DNA of 64,000 bases from Sorangium cellulosum So ce56 (GTDB lineage: Bacteria; Myxococcota_A; Polyangia; Polyangiales; Polyangiaceae), in the NCBI RefSeq assembly GCF_000067165.1, contig NC_010162.1, positions 3,404,501 through 3,468,500 on the forward strand. The letters run 5' to 3'. A model generated the notes under the pieces. It saw nothing but the letters and a program-made list of their open reading frames with translations. It made no database searches and was not told where the DNA came from. The position numbers and the translations under genes were made by a program. Below are positions 36,566-45,285 of the stretch, piece after piece; positions within the stretch are counted from its first letter, which is position 1; every line of letters begins with the position of its first letter.

Positions 36566-38203
36566 TTGCGTCTTCCGATCGCTTCTCTCTTCGGCCTCCT
36601 GGCTGTGCTGCTCGCCCCTCCGGTGTTCGCCGGACCCGGCGACAAGGAGGCGAACCAGGGCATGAACGCAGCCAGGGGCGGCTTCTGCAAGCGGGCGATC
36701 CCGCTGCTCGAGTCCGCCGAGAGCCAGCGGCATCGCCCGAGCTCGGCGGTTCCGCTCGCCGACTGCTACGTCAAGCAGGGCGAGCTGCTGAAGGCCAGCG
36801 ACATCTATCACAAGGTCGCGAGCGAGAAGAAGGCGCCCGGCTACAACGCGCGGGATGTCGCGGCCATCACATCGGCCAAGAAGAAGGCAGCTCAGCTGGA
36901 TGCGCGCATCCCGACGCTCGTCGTCACGCCGGCGGAGCCGTACGAGGGGCTGGTGGTCGAGATCGACGGGGAGGTGATCAGCGAGCCGTCGGCGCCGCAC
37001 CGGTTCGATCCGGGCGAGGTGCTGGTGATCGTCGCCAGGGCCGAGGGGCACGAGGAGACGTCGCAGAAGATCACGCTGAAGGAGAAGCAGCGGCGCGAGA
37101 TCAAGCTGCGCCTCAAGCCGAAGCCCGGGGGGAAGAAGCCGCCGGAGAAGCCGGTCGCGAAGAAGCCGCCGGAGAAGCCGCCGGAGAAGAAGCCACCGGA
37201 GAAGCCGGTCGCGAAGAAGCCGCCGGAGAAGAAGCCGCCGGAGAAGCCGATCGCGAAGAAGCCGCCGGGGAAGAGGCCGCCGGAGAAGCCGGTCGCGAAG
37301 AAGCCGCCGGAGAAGAAGCCGCCTCGCGCCGCCGAGAAGCCGGTCGCGAAGAAGCCGCCGGAGAAGAAGCCGCCTCGCGCCGCCGAGAAGCCGGCCGAGG
37401 ACACGCCGCGCGTCGCGACGGGCCCCGAGGAGAGGCCGAAGCCCGCCGTCGAGATGCCCGAGCCCACGCCGCCCAGCCCGCGCAGGCAGCGCGACGTGTG
37501 GCTCGGCGCCGGCTTCCAGGGCTTCTTCATCCCTCAGCTCATGTTCGGGCTCCTCGGGGAAGGGGGGCGGGACGTCCTCGTCCCCGGCGGCGACATCTCG
37601 CTGTCCACGCGGCTCGGGCGGCGGTTCGATCTCGTCTTCTCGGTCGCCTACGCGCGCTTCTGGATGGACGAGACGCCGTTCAAGCCGAAGGGACACCCGG
37701 ACACCGACTACGAGATCGTCGAGAGCGATCTCCAGGCGCTCCAGGCGGGGGTCCGCCTGGTCTGGAACATCCCGCTCGATCGGGACGAGCTGTTCGCCTT
37801 CCGCGTCGGCGCCGGCCTTGGCGTGGGCTGGACGTTCATGGGCGACCTCTACCGGACCCAGGCATATCCCGGCGACGCGGTGCCCGGCGACCCGGGCTCC
37901 TTCGTGCCGGGGGACCCGTACCGGTACGTGAAATGCCGCGGGCCCAACAACCCGGTCGGGAGCTTCCGGTACTGTAACCAGCTCGACTACGACGCGGATC
38001 ACTACCCCGGCTATGTCGAGCCGAGCTGGTTCACCCGTCCCAAGGGGCGGCCTCAAGGCCTGCGTCCGCTCGTCTATCCGTGGCTCGTCCTGCCCGAGAT
38101 CGGGCTCGCGCTTCGCCCGTGGGACCGCGTCGCGTTCGACCTCCGGGTCGGCGCCTCCGTGACGGGCCTGCTCGGAGGGCTCGGCATCCGCTTCGCCCTG
38201 TGA
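36566..38203 (+). CDS. Secreted PEGA-like protein with Lys/Pro repeat linker and outer-membrane-type C-terminal domain
   Basis: A 545-residue protein with a signal peptide (SLFGLLAVLLAPPVFA). It has a short TPR-like segment (FCKRAIPLLESAES, YVKQGELLKASDIYHKV), then a PEGA-like domain (VVEIDGEVISEPSAPHRFDPGEVLVIVARAEGHEE). A linker of about 80 residues is built from repeated KKPPEK/PVAKKPPEK units, and it may span peptidoglycan. The last 200 residues resemble a beta-barrel or beta-sandwich (WLGAGFQGFFIPQLM, FRVGAGLGVGWTFMGDL, ending FDLRVGASVTGLLGGLGIRFAL). The start used is TTG at 36566; it gives a proper signal peptide but has no strong ribosome-binding site. Repeat length may differ between strains. 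Confidence 0.75.
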   Translation: MRLPIASLFGLLAVLLAPPVFAGPGDKEANQGMNAARGGFCKRAIPLLESAESQRHRPSSAVPLADCYVKQGELLKASDIYHKVASEKKAPGYNARDVAAITSAKKKAAQLDARIPTLVVTPAEPYEGLVVEIDGEVISEPSAPHRFDPGEVLVIVARAEGHEETSQKITLKEKQRREIKLRLKPKPGGKKPPEKPVAKKPPEKPPEKKPPEKPVAKKPPEKKPPEKPIAKKPPGKRPPEKPVAKKPPEKKPPRAAEKPVAKKPPEKKPPRAAEKPAEDTPRVATGPEERPKPAVEMPEPTPPSPRRQRDVWLGAGFQGFFIPQLMFGLLGEGGRDVLVPGGDISLSTRLGRRFDLVFSVAYARFWMDETPFKPKGHPDTDYEIVESDLQALQAGVRLVWNIPLDRDELFAFRVGAGLGVGWTFMGDLYRTQAYPGDAVPGDPGSFVPGDPYRYVKCRGPNNPVGSFRYCNQLDYDADHYPGYVEPSWFTRPKGRPQGLRPLVYPWLVLPEIGLALRPWDRVAFDLRVGASVTGLLGGLGIRFAL

Positions 38204-38230
38204 GGCGCCTCGCCCCGCGGGCCGCGCGGC

Positions 38231-38569
38231 TCAGCGAGCGAGCTTCACGGCGCGGCCGAGCTTCCGGGACAGCACGGCCTCGAGCGTGCTCCAGAGCTCT
38301 TCGCCCGACTTCTGGGCCACCCAGCGGTCCTCGGACGGCCGGTAGTCGAAGTGCCACGCGGCCCGCTCGGCGGCCATCCAGATCTGCCGCGCCGCGCGGT
38401 GGCTGTTGACGACGTACTTGATGCCGTCCTCGAACTCCAGGGTGAGGATGCCGCTCTGCAGGTCGGCCTCGACGCCGTCGGGGATCTCGTTGATCGCTCG
38501 ATCCAGCGCGCGCAGCGACCGATCGGCCACGTCGTCGAACTCTCGCTCCGATAGGGGCTCTCCGCTCAT
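38231..38569 (-). CDS. cyaY: Frataxin-like iron-binding protein CyaY
   Basis: A 112-residue protein close to the normal CyaY length. The acidic first helix (SEREFDDVADRSLRALDRAINEIPD), the sheet segment ADLQSGILTLEFEDG, VVNSHRAARQIWMA and WHFDYRPSEDRWV are typical of bacterial frataxin. It binds Fe2+ and interacts with IscS and IscU in iron-sulfur-cluster assembly. No isc gene is adjacent. It lies between the PEGA-like protein gene (convergent) and phnY, and the gap to phnY is 57 bases on the same strand, so co-transcription with phnAY is possible but functionally unexpected. Confidence 0.9.
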   Translation of the reverse strand: MSGEPLSEREFDDVADRSLRALDRAINEIPDGVEADLQSGILTLEFEDGIKYVVNSHRAARQIWMAAERAAWHFDYRPSEDRWVAQKSGEELWSTLEAVLSRKLGRAVKLAR

Positions 38570-38626
38570 GCCGATCCGCTTACAACGGCGCGCGCCGAGG
38601 CGGTACGGGGAAGCGCCGGCGCCCCC

Positions 38627-40075
38627 TCACTCCCAGGGGACCGTGTAGAGCTTCACGTTGGTCATCGCCTTCATCGCCTCGACGACGCCCTCCTTGATCC
38701 CGATGCCGCTGTCCTTGATCCCCCCGAACGGCGACAGCTCGGACCGGTACCCCGGCACCTCGCGCACGTTCACCGTGCCGCAGCGGAGCTCCCGCACGAG
38801 CCTGTGGACGCGCCCCAGGTCGTTCGTGCAGACGCCGGCGGAGAGGCCGTAGCTCGTCCCGTTCGCCACCGCGATCGCCTCGTCGATGTCCCTCACCCGC
38901 AGGATGGGCGCGTGCGGGCCGAAGGTCTCGCGCTGCACGGAGGGGGCGTCCCGCGGGACGTGATCCATCACGGTGGGGCCGTACAGGGCCCCGCGGCGCT
39001 CGTTCCCGAACAGCAGCCGGGCGCCGCGCGCGAGCGTGTCCTCGGCCGCCGCCTCGAGCTGCCGCGCCGCGGCCTCGGAGATCACCGTCCCCATGTCGGT
39101 CGCCGGATCGAGCGGATCGCCCACCTTGATCTGCGCCGACGCGGCGGCGAGGCGGCCGGCGAGCTCGTCGGCGACGCGCTCGCTCACGATGAGCCGCTTC
39201 ACCGCCGTGCAGCGCTGCCCCGAGTTCCTGTAACAGCCGTACGCCGCGAGCCGCACGGCCTCGTCGAGATCCGCGTCGTCGAGCACGATGAGCGGGTCGT
39301 TGCCGCCGAGCTCGAGCACCGCGCGCCGGTAGCCGAGCAGGCTGGCGATGCGCTTGCCGATCTCGACCCCGCCGGTGAAGCTCACGAGCTCCACGGCGGG
39401 GTGGGTCACGAGCGCGCGCCCGATCTCCGCCGGATCGCCGGTCACGACGCTGAGCATGCCCGGCGGCAGCCCCGACTCGTGCAGCACCGACGCGAGGTAG
39501 ATCGCGGAGAGGGGCGTCTTCTCCGACGGCTTGAGCACCATGGAGCTGCCGCTCGCGACGCTCGGCGCGACCTTGTGGGCGACCTGGTTGAGCGGGTGGT
39601 TGAACGGGGTGATCGCCGTCACCAGGCGGAGCGGCTCGCGCAGCGTGTACCCCCGCCGGGGCTTGCCGTTCGCCGAGATGTCGAACGCGAGGCACTGGCC
39701 GTCGTCGCGGAGCGCCTCGTACGCGGAGAAGCGGAGCACGTCGAGCGCGCGCCGCACCTCATAGGCCGTGTCCTTGAGGCAGAGCCCGCTCTCCCACGTG
39801 ATGAGCCGCGCCACCGCCCCCGCCTGCGCCTCGATGTGCGCCGCGGCGCGGAGCAGGATCTCGCTGCGCTCGTGGCGAGAGAGCCGCGGCGGGCCGGAGG
39901 ACACGCTCGCGAGCGCCTCCAGCACCGTCCCCTCGTCGAGCCTCGGCACGCTGCCGATCACCTCGCCCGTGAACGGGTAGCGTACGAGGATGACCTCGTC
40001 CCGGCTCACCGGTCTTCCCCCGATCAAGCACGGAAAATGGAACGCTGGTCGATCGATTGAGAGCATCGAGCCCAT
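38627..40075 (-). CDS. phnY: Aldehyde dehydrogenase, probably phosphonoacetaldehyde dehydrogenase (PhnY)
   Basis: A 482-residue NAD(P)-dependent aldehyde dehydrogenase with catalytic Cys289 in NSGQRCTAVKR, general-base Glu255 in LELGGNDP, cofactor segments ITPFNHPLNQVAHKVAPSV and FTGGVEIG, and the C-terminal SPFGGIKDSGIGIKEG. The phosphonate assignment rests on the adjacent phosphonoacetate hydrolase gene. PhnY oxidises phosphonoacetaldehyde to phosphonoacetate, which PhnA splits to acetate and phosphate. The start has AAGGGGGG about seven bases before the ATG at 40075, and the gap to phnA is 34 bases. Without the neighbour I would call it only an aldehyde dehydrogenase. No PhnW transaminase gene is in the window. 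Confidence 0.82.
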   Translation of the reverse strand: MGSMLSIDRPAFHFPCLIGGRPVSRDEVILVRYPFTGEVIGSVPRLDEGTVLEALASVSSGPPRLSRHERSEILLRAAAHIEAQAGAVARLITWESGLCLKDTAYEVRRALDVLRFSAYEALRDDGQCLAFDISANGKPRRGYTLREPLRLVTAITPFNHPLNQVAHKVAPSVASGSSMVLKPSEKTPLSAIYLASVLHESGLPPGMLSVVTGDPAEIGRALVTHPAVELVSFTGGVEIGKRIASLLGYRRAVLELGGNDPLIVLDDADLDEAVRLAAYGCYRNSGQRCTAVKRLIVSERVADELAGRLAAASAQIKVGDPLDPATDMGTVISEAAARQLEAAAEDTLARGARLLFGNERRGALYGPTVMDHVPRDAPSVQRETFGPHAPILRVRDIDEAIAVANGTSYGLSAGVCTNDLGRVHRLVRELRCGTVNVREVPGYRSELSPFGGIKDSGIGIKEGVVEAMKAMTNVKLYTVPWE

Positions 40076-40109
40076 CCCTGTCCCCCCTTCAGGCGCTCGA
40101 TCGTCGGCG

Positions 40110-41405
40110 CTAGGCCATGGCGGTCGAGAGTCGGTTGAGCACCAGATCGAAGACGTCCGCGTTCGACAGCGCGCTCGGCCGGCCGCGCGCGGCGTCCGCG
40201 TCCGCCTCGGCCGCTTCCGCGCCGAGGAGCCACGCGCGCTCTCCGGGCCGGAGCGGGTGGCTCGCGAGGATCGGCACCTCCGCCTCGTGCAGGCCGCCGT
40301 GGGACCTGAGCCCGCGCTGCACGGCGGAGAGGTCGTGGTAGGCCGCGCTCTTGCCGAGCACCGTGCTCCGATCGCCGAGGATCACGAGGTCGCCGATCCG
40401 ATCCGGCGGCAGCGCGAAGCGCCTCGCGGCCTCCTCCCGGGCAAGGACGAGCTCGACGCCCGGGAGCCGCCCGAGGACCTGCGCGGCGCGCGCGCTGTCG
40501 TCCGGCGCGCCGAGGTACACGGTCGCGTACGACCCGAGCGCGCCGTGGTGCACGACGTACGGGTCGGTGATCGGCAGGAGCACGCGGAAGCCCGAGAGGC
40601 CGGCCTCGCGCAGCGCGTCGTCCAGGTAGCGCACGTTCGGCGAGCCGTCCTGCGCCGTCTTGTCGTTCATGCCGTGATCCGCGGTGATGCCGCAGACGAA
40701 GCCGGCGTCGAGGTACTCGCCGAAGAGGGCGTCGAACCGGGCGTAGAACCGATCGGACATCGGCCCGCGCGGCGGCTCCTTGTGCTGCACGTAGTCGGTC
40801 AGCGACACGTAGAGCAGCGTGGCCGAGAGCCGCTCGTGCAGCGCGAGGCCCATCTCCATGGCGTAGTGGGAGATGTCCCAGTCGTAGATCGACGGGTTCT
40901 CGCGGCCGACCGCGGCGGTGATCGAGCCGATCCCGTGCTCCGGGATGGCCTGCTCGTGCGCCTTCTCCGCCGACAGCGAGATCGGGCGAGGGCCCCCCTC
41001 GCGGCAGGCGCCGAGGAGCGCGCGGAGCTTGTCCTTGGCCGTGACGCAGAGGGTCCTGACGCCCGCCTGCTCCATCTTCTCGAAGAGCGTCGGGACGCGC
41101 AAGAAGCGTGGATCGTTCATCGGCACCTCCTCCCCCGTGGCGGCGTCGAGGTAGTAGTTGCCCGAGATGCCGTGCACGCGCGCCGGCTGGCCGGTCACGA
41201 TGGACACGTTGTTCGGGTTCGTGAAGCTCGGGATCTGGCCTCGGCCGCGCACGTACAGGCCGCCGGCGGCGAGCGTGCCCGCGAGCCGCGGCATCAGCCC
41301 GTCCGCGAGCGCCTGGTCGAGGTACTCCGGCCCGCACCCGTCGACGCAGAACACCACCGTCTTTCGCGCGGGCAGCGCATAGCGCCGGTCGCCGAGTTCG
41401 ATCAT
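40110..41405 (-). CDS. phnA: Phosphonoacetate hydrolase (PhnA), alkaline-phosphatase superfamily
   Basis: A 431-residue metal-dependent C-P hydrolase. The N-terminal metal Asp is in VVFCVDGCGPEYLD, the nucleophile Thr62 is in SFTNPNNVSIVTG, and further metal ligands are seen in LTDYVQHKEPP and GITADHGMNDK, with the His of SHGGLHEAEVPI near the end. This pattern (FTNPNN, TADHGMN) is that of phosphonoacetate hydrolase rather than a nucleotide pyrophosphatase. The pair phnA-phnY would release phosphate from phosphonoacetaldehyde, an intermediate of 2-aminoethylphosphonate catabolism. I use the ATG at 41405; a GTG at 41420 is also possible. Confidence 0.88.
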   Translation of the reverse strand: MIELGDRRYALPARKTVVFCVDGCGPEYLDQALADGLMPRLAGTLAAGGLYVRGRGQIPSFTNPNNVSIVTGQPARVHGISGNYYLDAATGEEVPMNDPRFLRVPTLFEKMEQAGVRTLCVTAKDKLRALLGACREGGPRPISLSAEKAHEQAIPEHGIGSITAAVGRENPSIYDWDISHYAMEMGLALHERLSATLLYVSLTDYVQHKEPPRGPMSDRFYARFDALFGEYLDAGFVCGITADHGMNDKTAQDGSPNVRYLDDALREAGLSGFRVLLPITDPYVVHHGALGSYATVYLGAPDDSARAAQVLGRLPGVELVLAREEAARRFALPPDRIGDLVILGDRSTVLGKSAAYHDLSAVQRGLRSHGGLHEAEVPILASHPLRPGERAWLLGAEAAEADADAARGRPSALSNADVFDLVLNRLSTAMA

Positions 41406-41505
41406 GCCGAACGCTGACACGCAGCGCGCGGGCCGAGAAGGGCCGTCGCCGCGCCGCCACGGGCGCTCCTCCGCCTCGAACGGCGGGCAGGGGAGCGGCG
41501 GTGCG

Positions 41506-41787
41506 TCAGTAGCCCGGCCAGGGATCGGCCGGCTTCGGAGGCGCCGGGACCGGCCGCTTGAAGCACATCACGCCGGCGTCGAGCGCCACGAGCTCCCAGC
41601 CGCCCTCGCCCCGCGCCTTCGCGATGGCGCGCGCTTCGTCCACGCCGTGCGCCTGCTCGCAGTCCTGCTCCCACCGCGGCGCGGGGACGCTCGGCGTGAG
41701 CCCCTGGGCGCGCACTCGCCCCGCCGCGAGCGCGACGGCCGCGCCCAGCACCAGACCGCCCAGCACGAGCACGACCCTCTTATCCAT
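41506..41787 (-). CDS. Small secreted or membrane-anchored protein (DUF4177-like)
   Basis: A 93-residue protein with a signal or anchor segment (RVVLVLGGLVLGAAVALAAGRVRA) followed by a short globular part, EQDCEQAHGVDEARAIAKARGEGGWELVALDAGVMCFKRP. The GEGGWELVALDAG.MCFKR ending resembles the DUF4177 fold, a small domain of unknown function. The ATG at 41787 gives a clean signal segment. It is upstream of phnA on the same strand, but no functional link can be inferred. A Pro-rich tail ends at the stop. Confidence 0.65.
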   Translation of the reverse strand: MDKRVVLVLGGLVLGAAVALAAGRVRAQGLTPSVPAPRWEQDCEQAHGVDEARAIAKARGEGGWELVALDAGVMCFKRPVPAPPKPADPWPGY

Positions 41788-41851
41788 GGCGTCAGGGACA
41801 TGGTGGTCCGCGCTGGGCAGGACCGTCAAGCGACGCACCGAGGACGTTCGG

Positions 41852-41925
41852 CACGCCCGGCAGGATTCGAACCTGCGACCCGCGGCTTAGAAGGCCGCTG
41901 CTCTATCCAGCTGAGCTACGGGCGC
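41852..41925 (-). tRNA. tRNA-Arg(UCU)
   Basis: A 74-nt cloverleaf: acceptor GCGCCCG with CGGGCGT (G-U at the end), D-arm GCTC-AGCTGGATA-GAGC, anticodon stem GCGGC-CTTCTAA-GCCGC with anticodon UCU, variable GGGTC and T-arm GCAGG-TTCGAAT-CCTGC, discriminator G. The CCA is not encoded (the next bases are CCG). It reads the rare AGA codon. Its intact UCU loop (CTTCTAA) contrasts with the CTTCTCA of the tRNA-like RNA at 18978-19115. Confidence 0.96.
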
Positions 41926-42037
41926 TTGGACGACAAGCGCATCTCTCGTACTGCATCGCGGACGCGGAATCGAGCGTTACAAGCGTTACGAGCGTCGCCA
42001 GCGCCGTGGGCGCGGGGAGCGCCCCGGCGACGTCCGC

Positions 42038-42778
42038 TCAGGTCGACGCGGCCAGGCGGCGGACCTGCTCGCCGGTCCGGCCGTAACGCCGCTGTCGTCG
42101 GCTGTAGGTCGCGACCGCCTCCTCGAAGGTCTCCTCGGTGAAATCAGGCCAGAGCGTGTCGGTGAAGAACAGCTCCGCGTACGCGGCCTCGAAGAGCAGG
42201 AAGTCGCTGAGGCGCTTCTCTCCGCCGGTGCGGATGATGAGATCGGGATCCGGCATCGAGCTGGTCGTCAGGAAGTTCCGGAGCGACTTCTCGTTGATCT
42301 CCTCCGGGATGACCAGCCCGGCCCGCGCGCGGACCGCGAGCGCGCGCATGGCGTTCGCCATGTCGCGGCGACCGCCGTAGCTCAGCGCGAGCGCCAGGGT
42401 CATCTCGGTTCCCCCGGCGGTGTCCTCCACGAGCTTCTCCATCGCGCGCCGCGTCGGCGTCGGGATGTCCTCGAGATCGCCGACCACCTGGACCGCGATC
42501 CCTCGACGGATCAGCTCGTCGTGCTCCCCCTCGGCGAACTCCTGGCAGATGCGCATCAGCGCGTCGATCTCGTCCTTGGGCCTCGACCAGTTCGCCACGC
42601 TGAACGCGTAGAGCGTGAGGTACGGGATGCCGCGATCGCGGCAGGCGCGCACCGAGAGGCGCACGGCCTTCGCCCCGTGCTGGTGCCCCGCCATGCGGGG
42701 GAGCCCCCGCGCCGCCGCCCAGCGGCCATTGCCATCGAGGATGATCGCGACGTGCTTGGGGAGATTGCTGGACGTCAT
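42038..42778 (-). CDS. uppS: Undecaprenyl diphosphate synthase (UppS)
   Basis: A 246-residue cis-prenyltransferase that extends farnesyl diphosphate to the C55 lipid carrier for peptidoglycan and other envelope polymers. Family motifs are HVAIILDGNGRWAAARG with the catalytic Asp15, GHQHGAKAV, LTLYAFSVANWSRP, ALSYGGRRD and PDPDLIIRTGGEKRLSDFLLFEAAYAELFF. The start at 42778 is the ATG followed by the normal N-terminus; the open frame upstream runs through a CA/CG simple repeat. The gene ends about 110 bases from tRNA-Arg on the same strand. No cdsA or other lipid genes are adjacent. Confidence 0.95.
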   Translation of the reverse strand: MTSSNLPKHVAIILDGNGRWAAARGLPRMAGHQHGAKAVRLSVRACRDRGIPYLTLYAFSVANWSRPKDEIDALMRICQEFAEGEHDELIRRGIAVQVVGDLEDIPTPTRRAMEKLVEDTAGGTEMTLALALSYGGRRDMANAMRALAVRARAGLVIPEEINEKSLRNFLTTSSMPDPDLIIRTGGEKRLSDFLLFEAAYAELFFTDTLWPDFTEETFEEAVATYSRRQRRYGRTGEQVRRLAAST

Positions 42779-43088
42779 GGGCTTTCCTGGGTGGGGACGA
42801 CGAGAGACTCTGCGCCGAGCATGGGCGCGGTGGGGGGGCCGACGGTGATGCGATTGTGGAGGTTCTGTGGAGGATGGCGCGGGAGAGCTCAAGGCGCTCT
42901 GCCCGCTGACGGGTACGCGAGCTCTTTGACACGCACACGCACACGCGCACGCGCCCGCTCGCCCGACGACCACCGCCGCGCCTTCGCACCACCGATCCGG
43001 TGCGCTGTCAAACCGAGGAAACCTCCCGGAAACAAGGAGGGTCGCCGGGGAGGGGCGGCGTGGCGAGAGAGCTCATCCTTTCACAGGA
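42779..43088. other. Intergenic region upstream of uppS
   Basis: About 310 bases without a credible gene. It contains a short simple repeat of CACACG/CACGCG type at about 42929-42962. No promoter could be identified with confidence. Confidence 0.4.
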
Positions 43089-44465
43089 TCAGGCCCCCGG
43101 CAGCGAGAGCTTGAACTCGACCTCGGGCGGCCCGCGGTGGGTGCACTCGGCCGAGCCGCTGTGGGCCTCGGCGATCGCCTTGACGATCGCGAGGCCCAGG
43201 CCGGTGCCGCCCCGGTCGGCGCGGGTCGTCACGAAACGGCGGAAAAGGCGGCCCGCGACGTGCCGCCCGATCTCGCCGCGGTTGCGGATCGAGATCGCGA
43301 CCTGTCCGCCCACGCGAGACACGGCGATCTGGACGGGGGCCGCGGCGTCGCCGTGCGTGCGCGCGTTGTCGAGCAGGTTGTCGAGGGCGCGCGACAGCCA
43401 CTGCTCGTCGCCGCGCACCGTCGCCGAGCTCGGCGCGTCGAGCTCGACGCGGCTGCCGCGCTCTCGCGCCCGCGCCGCGGCGGCCTCCGCGATCGCGACC
43501 AGGTCGACCACCGCGGCCTGCTCCACGCCGCGCGCCTCGAGGCGCGCGAGCGACAGCAGCTCCCCGAGGAGCGCCTCGATGCGCGTGGTCGCCTCGCGGA
43601 TGCGCGCGACGAAGCGGGCTGCCTCCTCGGCGTCGTCGAGCGCGCCCTCGGAGAGCACCTCGGCGCTCGCGCGGATCGCGGCGACGGGGTTCTTGAGCTC
43701 GTGCGAGAGATCCGCGGCGAACGTCTCGACGAAGGGGCGGCCCTCGATCTGGCGCCGCATCGAGTCGATGGCGCGCGTCAGCCGCTGGACCTCGCGGCCC
43801 TGGGCCGGCGGCGTCGCCGCGCGCACCTCGCCCTCGCTCACGCGCACCGCGAACTCGGTGAGCGCCTCGATCGGCGTCGCGATGGTGCGGCCGATCAGGA
43901 ACGACGAGATCGCCGCCGCGGCGCCGAGCACCGTGCTGAGCACGAGGATCGGCGGGGCGAAGTCGGCGACCATCCGCTGCACCACGATGGTCGGCTTCAC
44001 GACCTGCACGCTGCCGACGCGCTGGCCGCGGACCTGGATGGGCGCGGTCACGAAGACGGTCCCGGGCTCGCCCGGCGAGGCGCCGCGCGCCCGGAGCACG
44101 CGGCCCTCGGGATCGAGCAGCGCGATGCTCTGCGCGGTCGGGCCCTCGGCCTCGCCGTCGAGCGCGCGCACCGCCGCGAGATCGACGCCGCGCACCTCCA
44201 TCTCCATCGCGGCCACGGCGGCGAACGCGGCCGCCTCGTCGCGCGCGCTGCCCTCGGCGAGCAGCGTCGCGCGCGCCTCGATGCGATCGATGACGAGCAG
44301 CCCGAGACCGAACGCGAAGGCGCCGACGATGCCGCCGAGCGCGATGAAGATCTGCATCCGGATGCTCATCCCCGCCGTCCGGGCGCGGACGAGGCGCGAG
44401 GCGAACAGCGCGACGAGCAGGATGAGCGAGACCGCCGCCGCCGCGGTGACGACGAGGCGCAGCAC
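43089..44465 (-). CDS. Sensor histidine kinase, CreC-like
   Basis: A 458-residue membrane kinase with a short N-terminal hydrophobic segment (VVTAAAAVSLILLVALFASRLV), a second (FIALGGIVGAFAFGLGLLVID), a periplasmic sensor of about 110 residues (with FVTAPIQVRGQRVGSVQVVKP), a third transmembrane segment and a HAMP region. The H-box is DLSHELKNPVAAIRASAEVL with His255; the ATP domain has NLLDNARTHG and GGTGLGLAIVKAIAEAHSG. The sensor region and the H-box resemble CreC of E. coli (APIMDG.RLIGVLSVGKP, THELKSPLAAIRGAAEIL), but I keep the name as 'like'. It lies three bases downstream of its response regulator gene. Confidence 0.9.
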   Translation of the reverse strand: MLRLVVTAAAAVSLILLVALFASRLVRARTAGMSIRMQIFIALGGIVGAFAFGLGLLVIDRIEARATLLAEGSARDEAAAFAAVAAMEMEVRGVDLAAVRALDGEAEGPTAQSIALLDPEGRVLRARGASPGEPGTVFVTAPIQVRGQRVGSVQVVKPTIVVQRMVADFAPPILVLSTVLGAAAAISSFLIGRTIATPIEALTEFAVRVSEGEVRAATPPAQGREVQRLTRAIDSMRRQIEGRPFVETFAADLSHELKNPVAAIRASAEVLSEGALDDAEEAARFVARIREATTRIEALLGELLSLARLEARGVEQAAVVDLVAIAEAAAARARERGSRVELDAPSSATVRGDEQWLSRALDNLLDNARTHGDAAAPVQIAVSRVGGQVAISIRNRGEIGRHVAGRLFRRFVTTRADRGGTGLGLAIVKAIAEAHSGSAECTHRGPPEVEFKLSLPGA

Positions 44466-44468
44466 GCG

Positions 44469-45170
44469 TCAACCGCCGCCTTCCGCGGGGCCCGGCTTGT
44501 CCGCGACGCGGTAGCCGACGCCGCGCACCGTCTCGATGAGGTCGGCGTCGCCGCCGGCCTCGACGACCTTCTTCCGGAGCCCCTTCACGTGCGAGTCGAT
44601 GGTCCGGTCGGTGATCGCGAACCCGTCGCCCCAGACGCGATCGATGAGCTGCGCGCGCGTGAAGACCCTGCCCGGCGCGGCCAGCATGCAGGCGAGCAGG
44701 TCGAACTCGACGCGGGTGAGGTCGACCTTCTGGCCGCTCACGTACGCGCGCCGCGTGGCCTCGTCGACCACGAGCGGCAGCGGCGTGGGCGCGGCGGCGG
44801 ACGGCGAGGGCCGCGCGGCGCGGCGCAGGACGGCCCGCACCCGCGCCACGATCTCCCGGGGGGAGAACGGCTTGGTCACGTAGTCGTCGGCGCCGGTCTC
44901 GAGCGCGGCGACGCGGTCGGCCTCGCCGTCGCGGCTCGACAGGACGATGATCGCGGCGCGCGCCGCGCTCCGCCGGGCCTGCCCGATCAGGTCGAAGCCG
45001 CTGCCGTCGGGGAGCATGAGATCGAGGATGATGAGGTCGGCCTTGTCGATCTCCCGCTCCGCGGCCGCGAGCGTGGTGGCGACGGTGGCCGCGAACCCGT
45101 CGCGGCGCAGGAAGTAGGCGATCGACTCGGCGATGGCCGGCTCATCCTCGACGACCAGGACCTTGGCCAT
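44469..45170 (-). CDS. OmpR-family response regulator, CreB-like
   Basis: A 233-residue regulator. The receiver has Asp50 in LIILDLMLPDGSG, Thr/Ser in VLSSRDGEAD and Lys in VTKPFSPREIVARVRAVLRR; the C-terminal winged helix reads VDLTRVEFDLLACMLAAPGRVFTRAQLIDRVWG...DRTIDSHVKGLRKKV and ends in VGYRV. It would bind DNA repeats near its targets. The RR-HK pair is a tight unit (three-base gap). The KPFSPREI.ARVR segment is like CreB, consistent with the partner. Target genes are unknown. Confidence 0.93.
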   Translation of the reverse strand: MAKVLVVEDEPAIAESIAYFLRRDGFAATVATTLAAAEREIDKADLIILDLMLPDGSGFDLIGQARRSAARAAIIVLSSRDGEADRVAALETGADDYVTKPFSPREIVARVRAVLRRAARPSPSAAAPTPLPLVVDEATRRAYVSGQKVDLTRVEFDLLACMLAAPGRVFTRAQLIDRVWGDGFAITDRTIDSHVKGLRKKVVEAGGDADLIETVRGVGYRVADKPGPAEGGG

Positions 45171-45285
45171 GGTCGGTGAGCCTAGAACGGCGCGGCGGAC
45201 GCGTCGACAGGGCTGGTCGGCGGGCCTGGGCGGCCCCGCCCCTGCGGGGGCTCGCGGGCGTCGCGGTCGCCGCGTTCGTCCGCGC

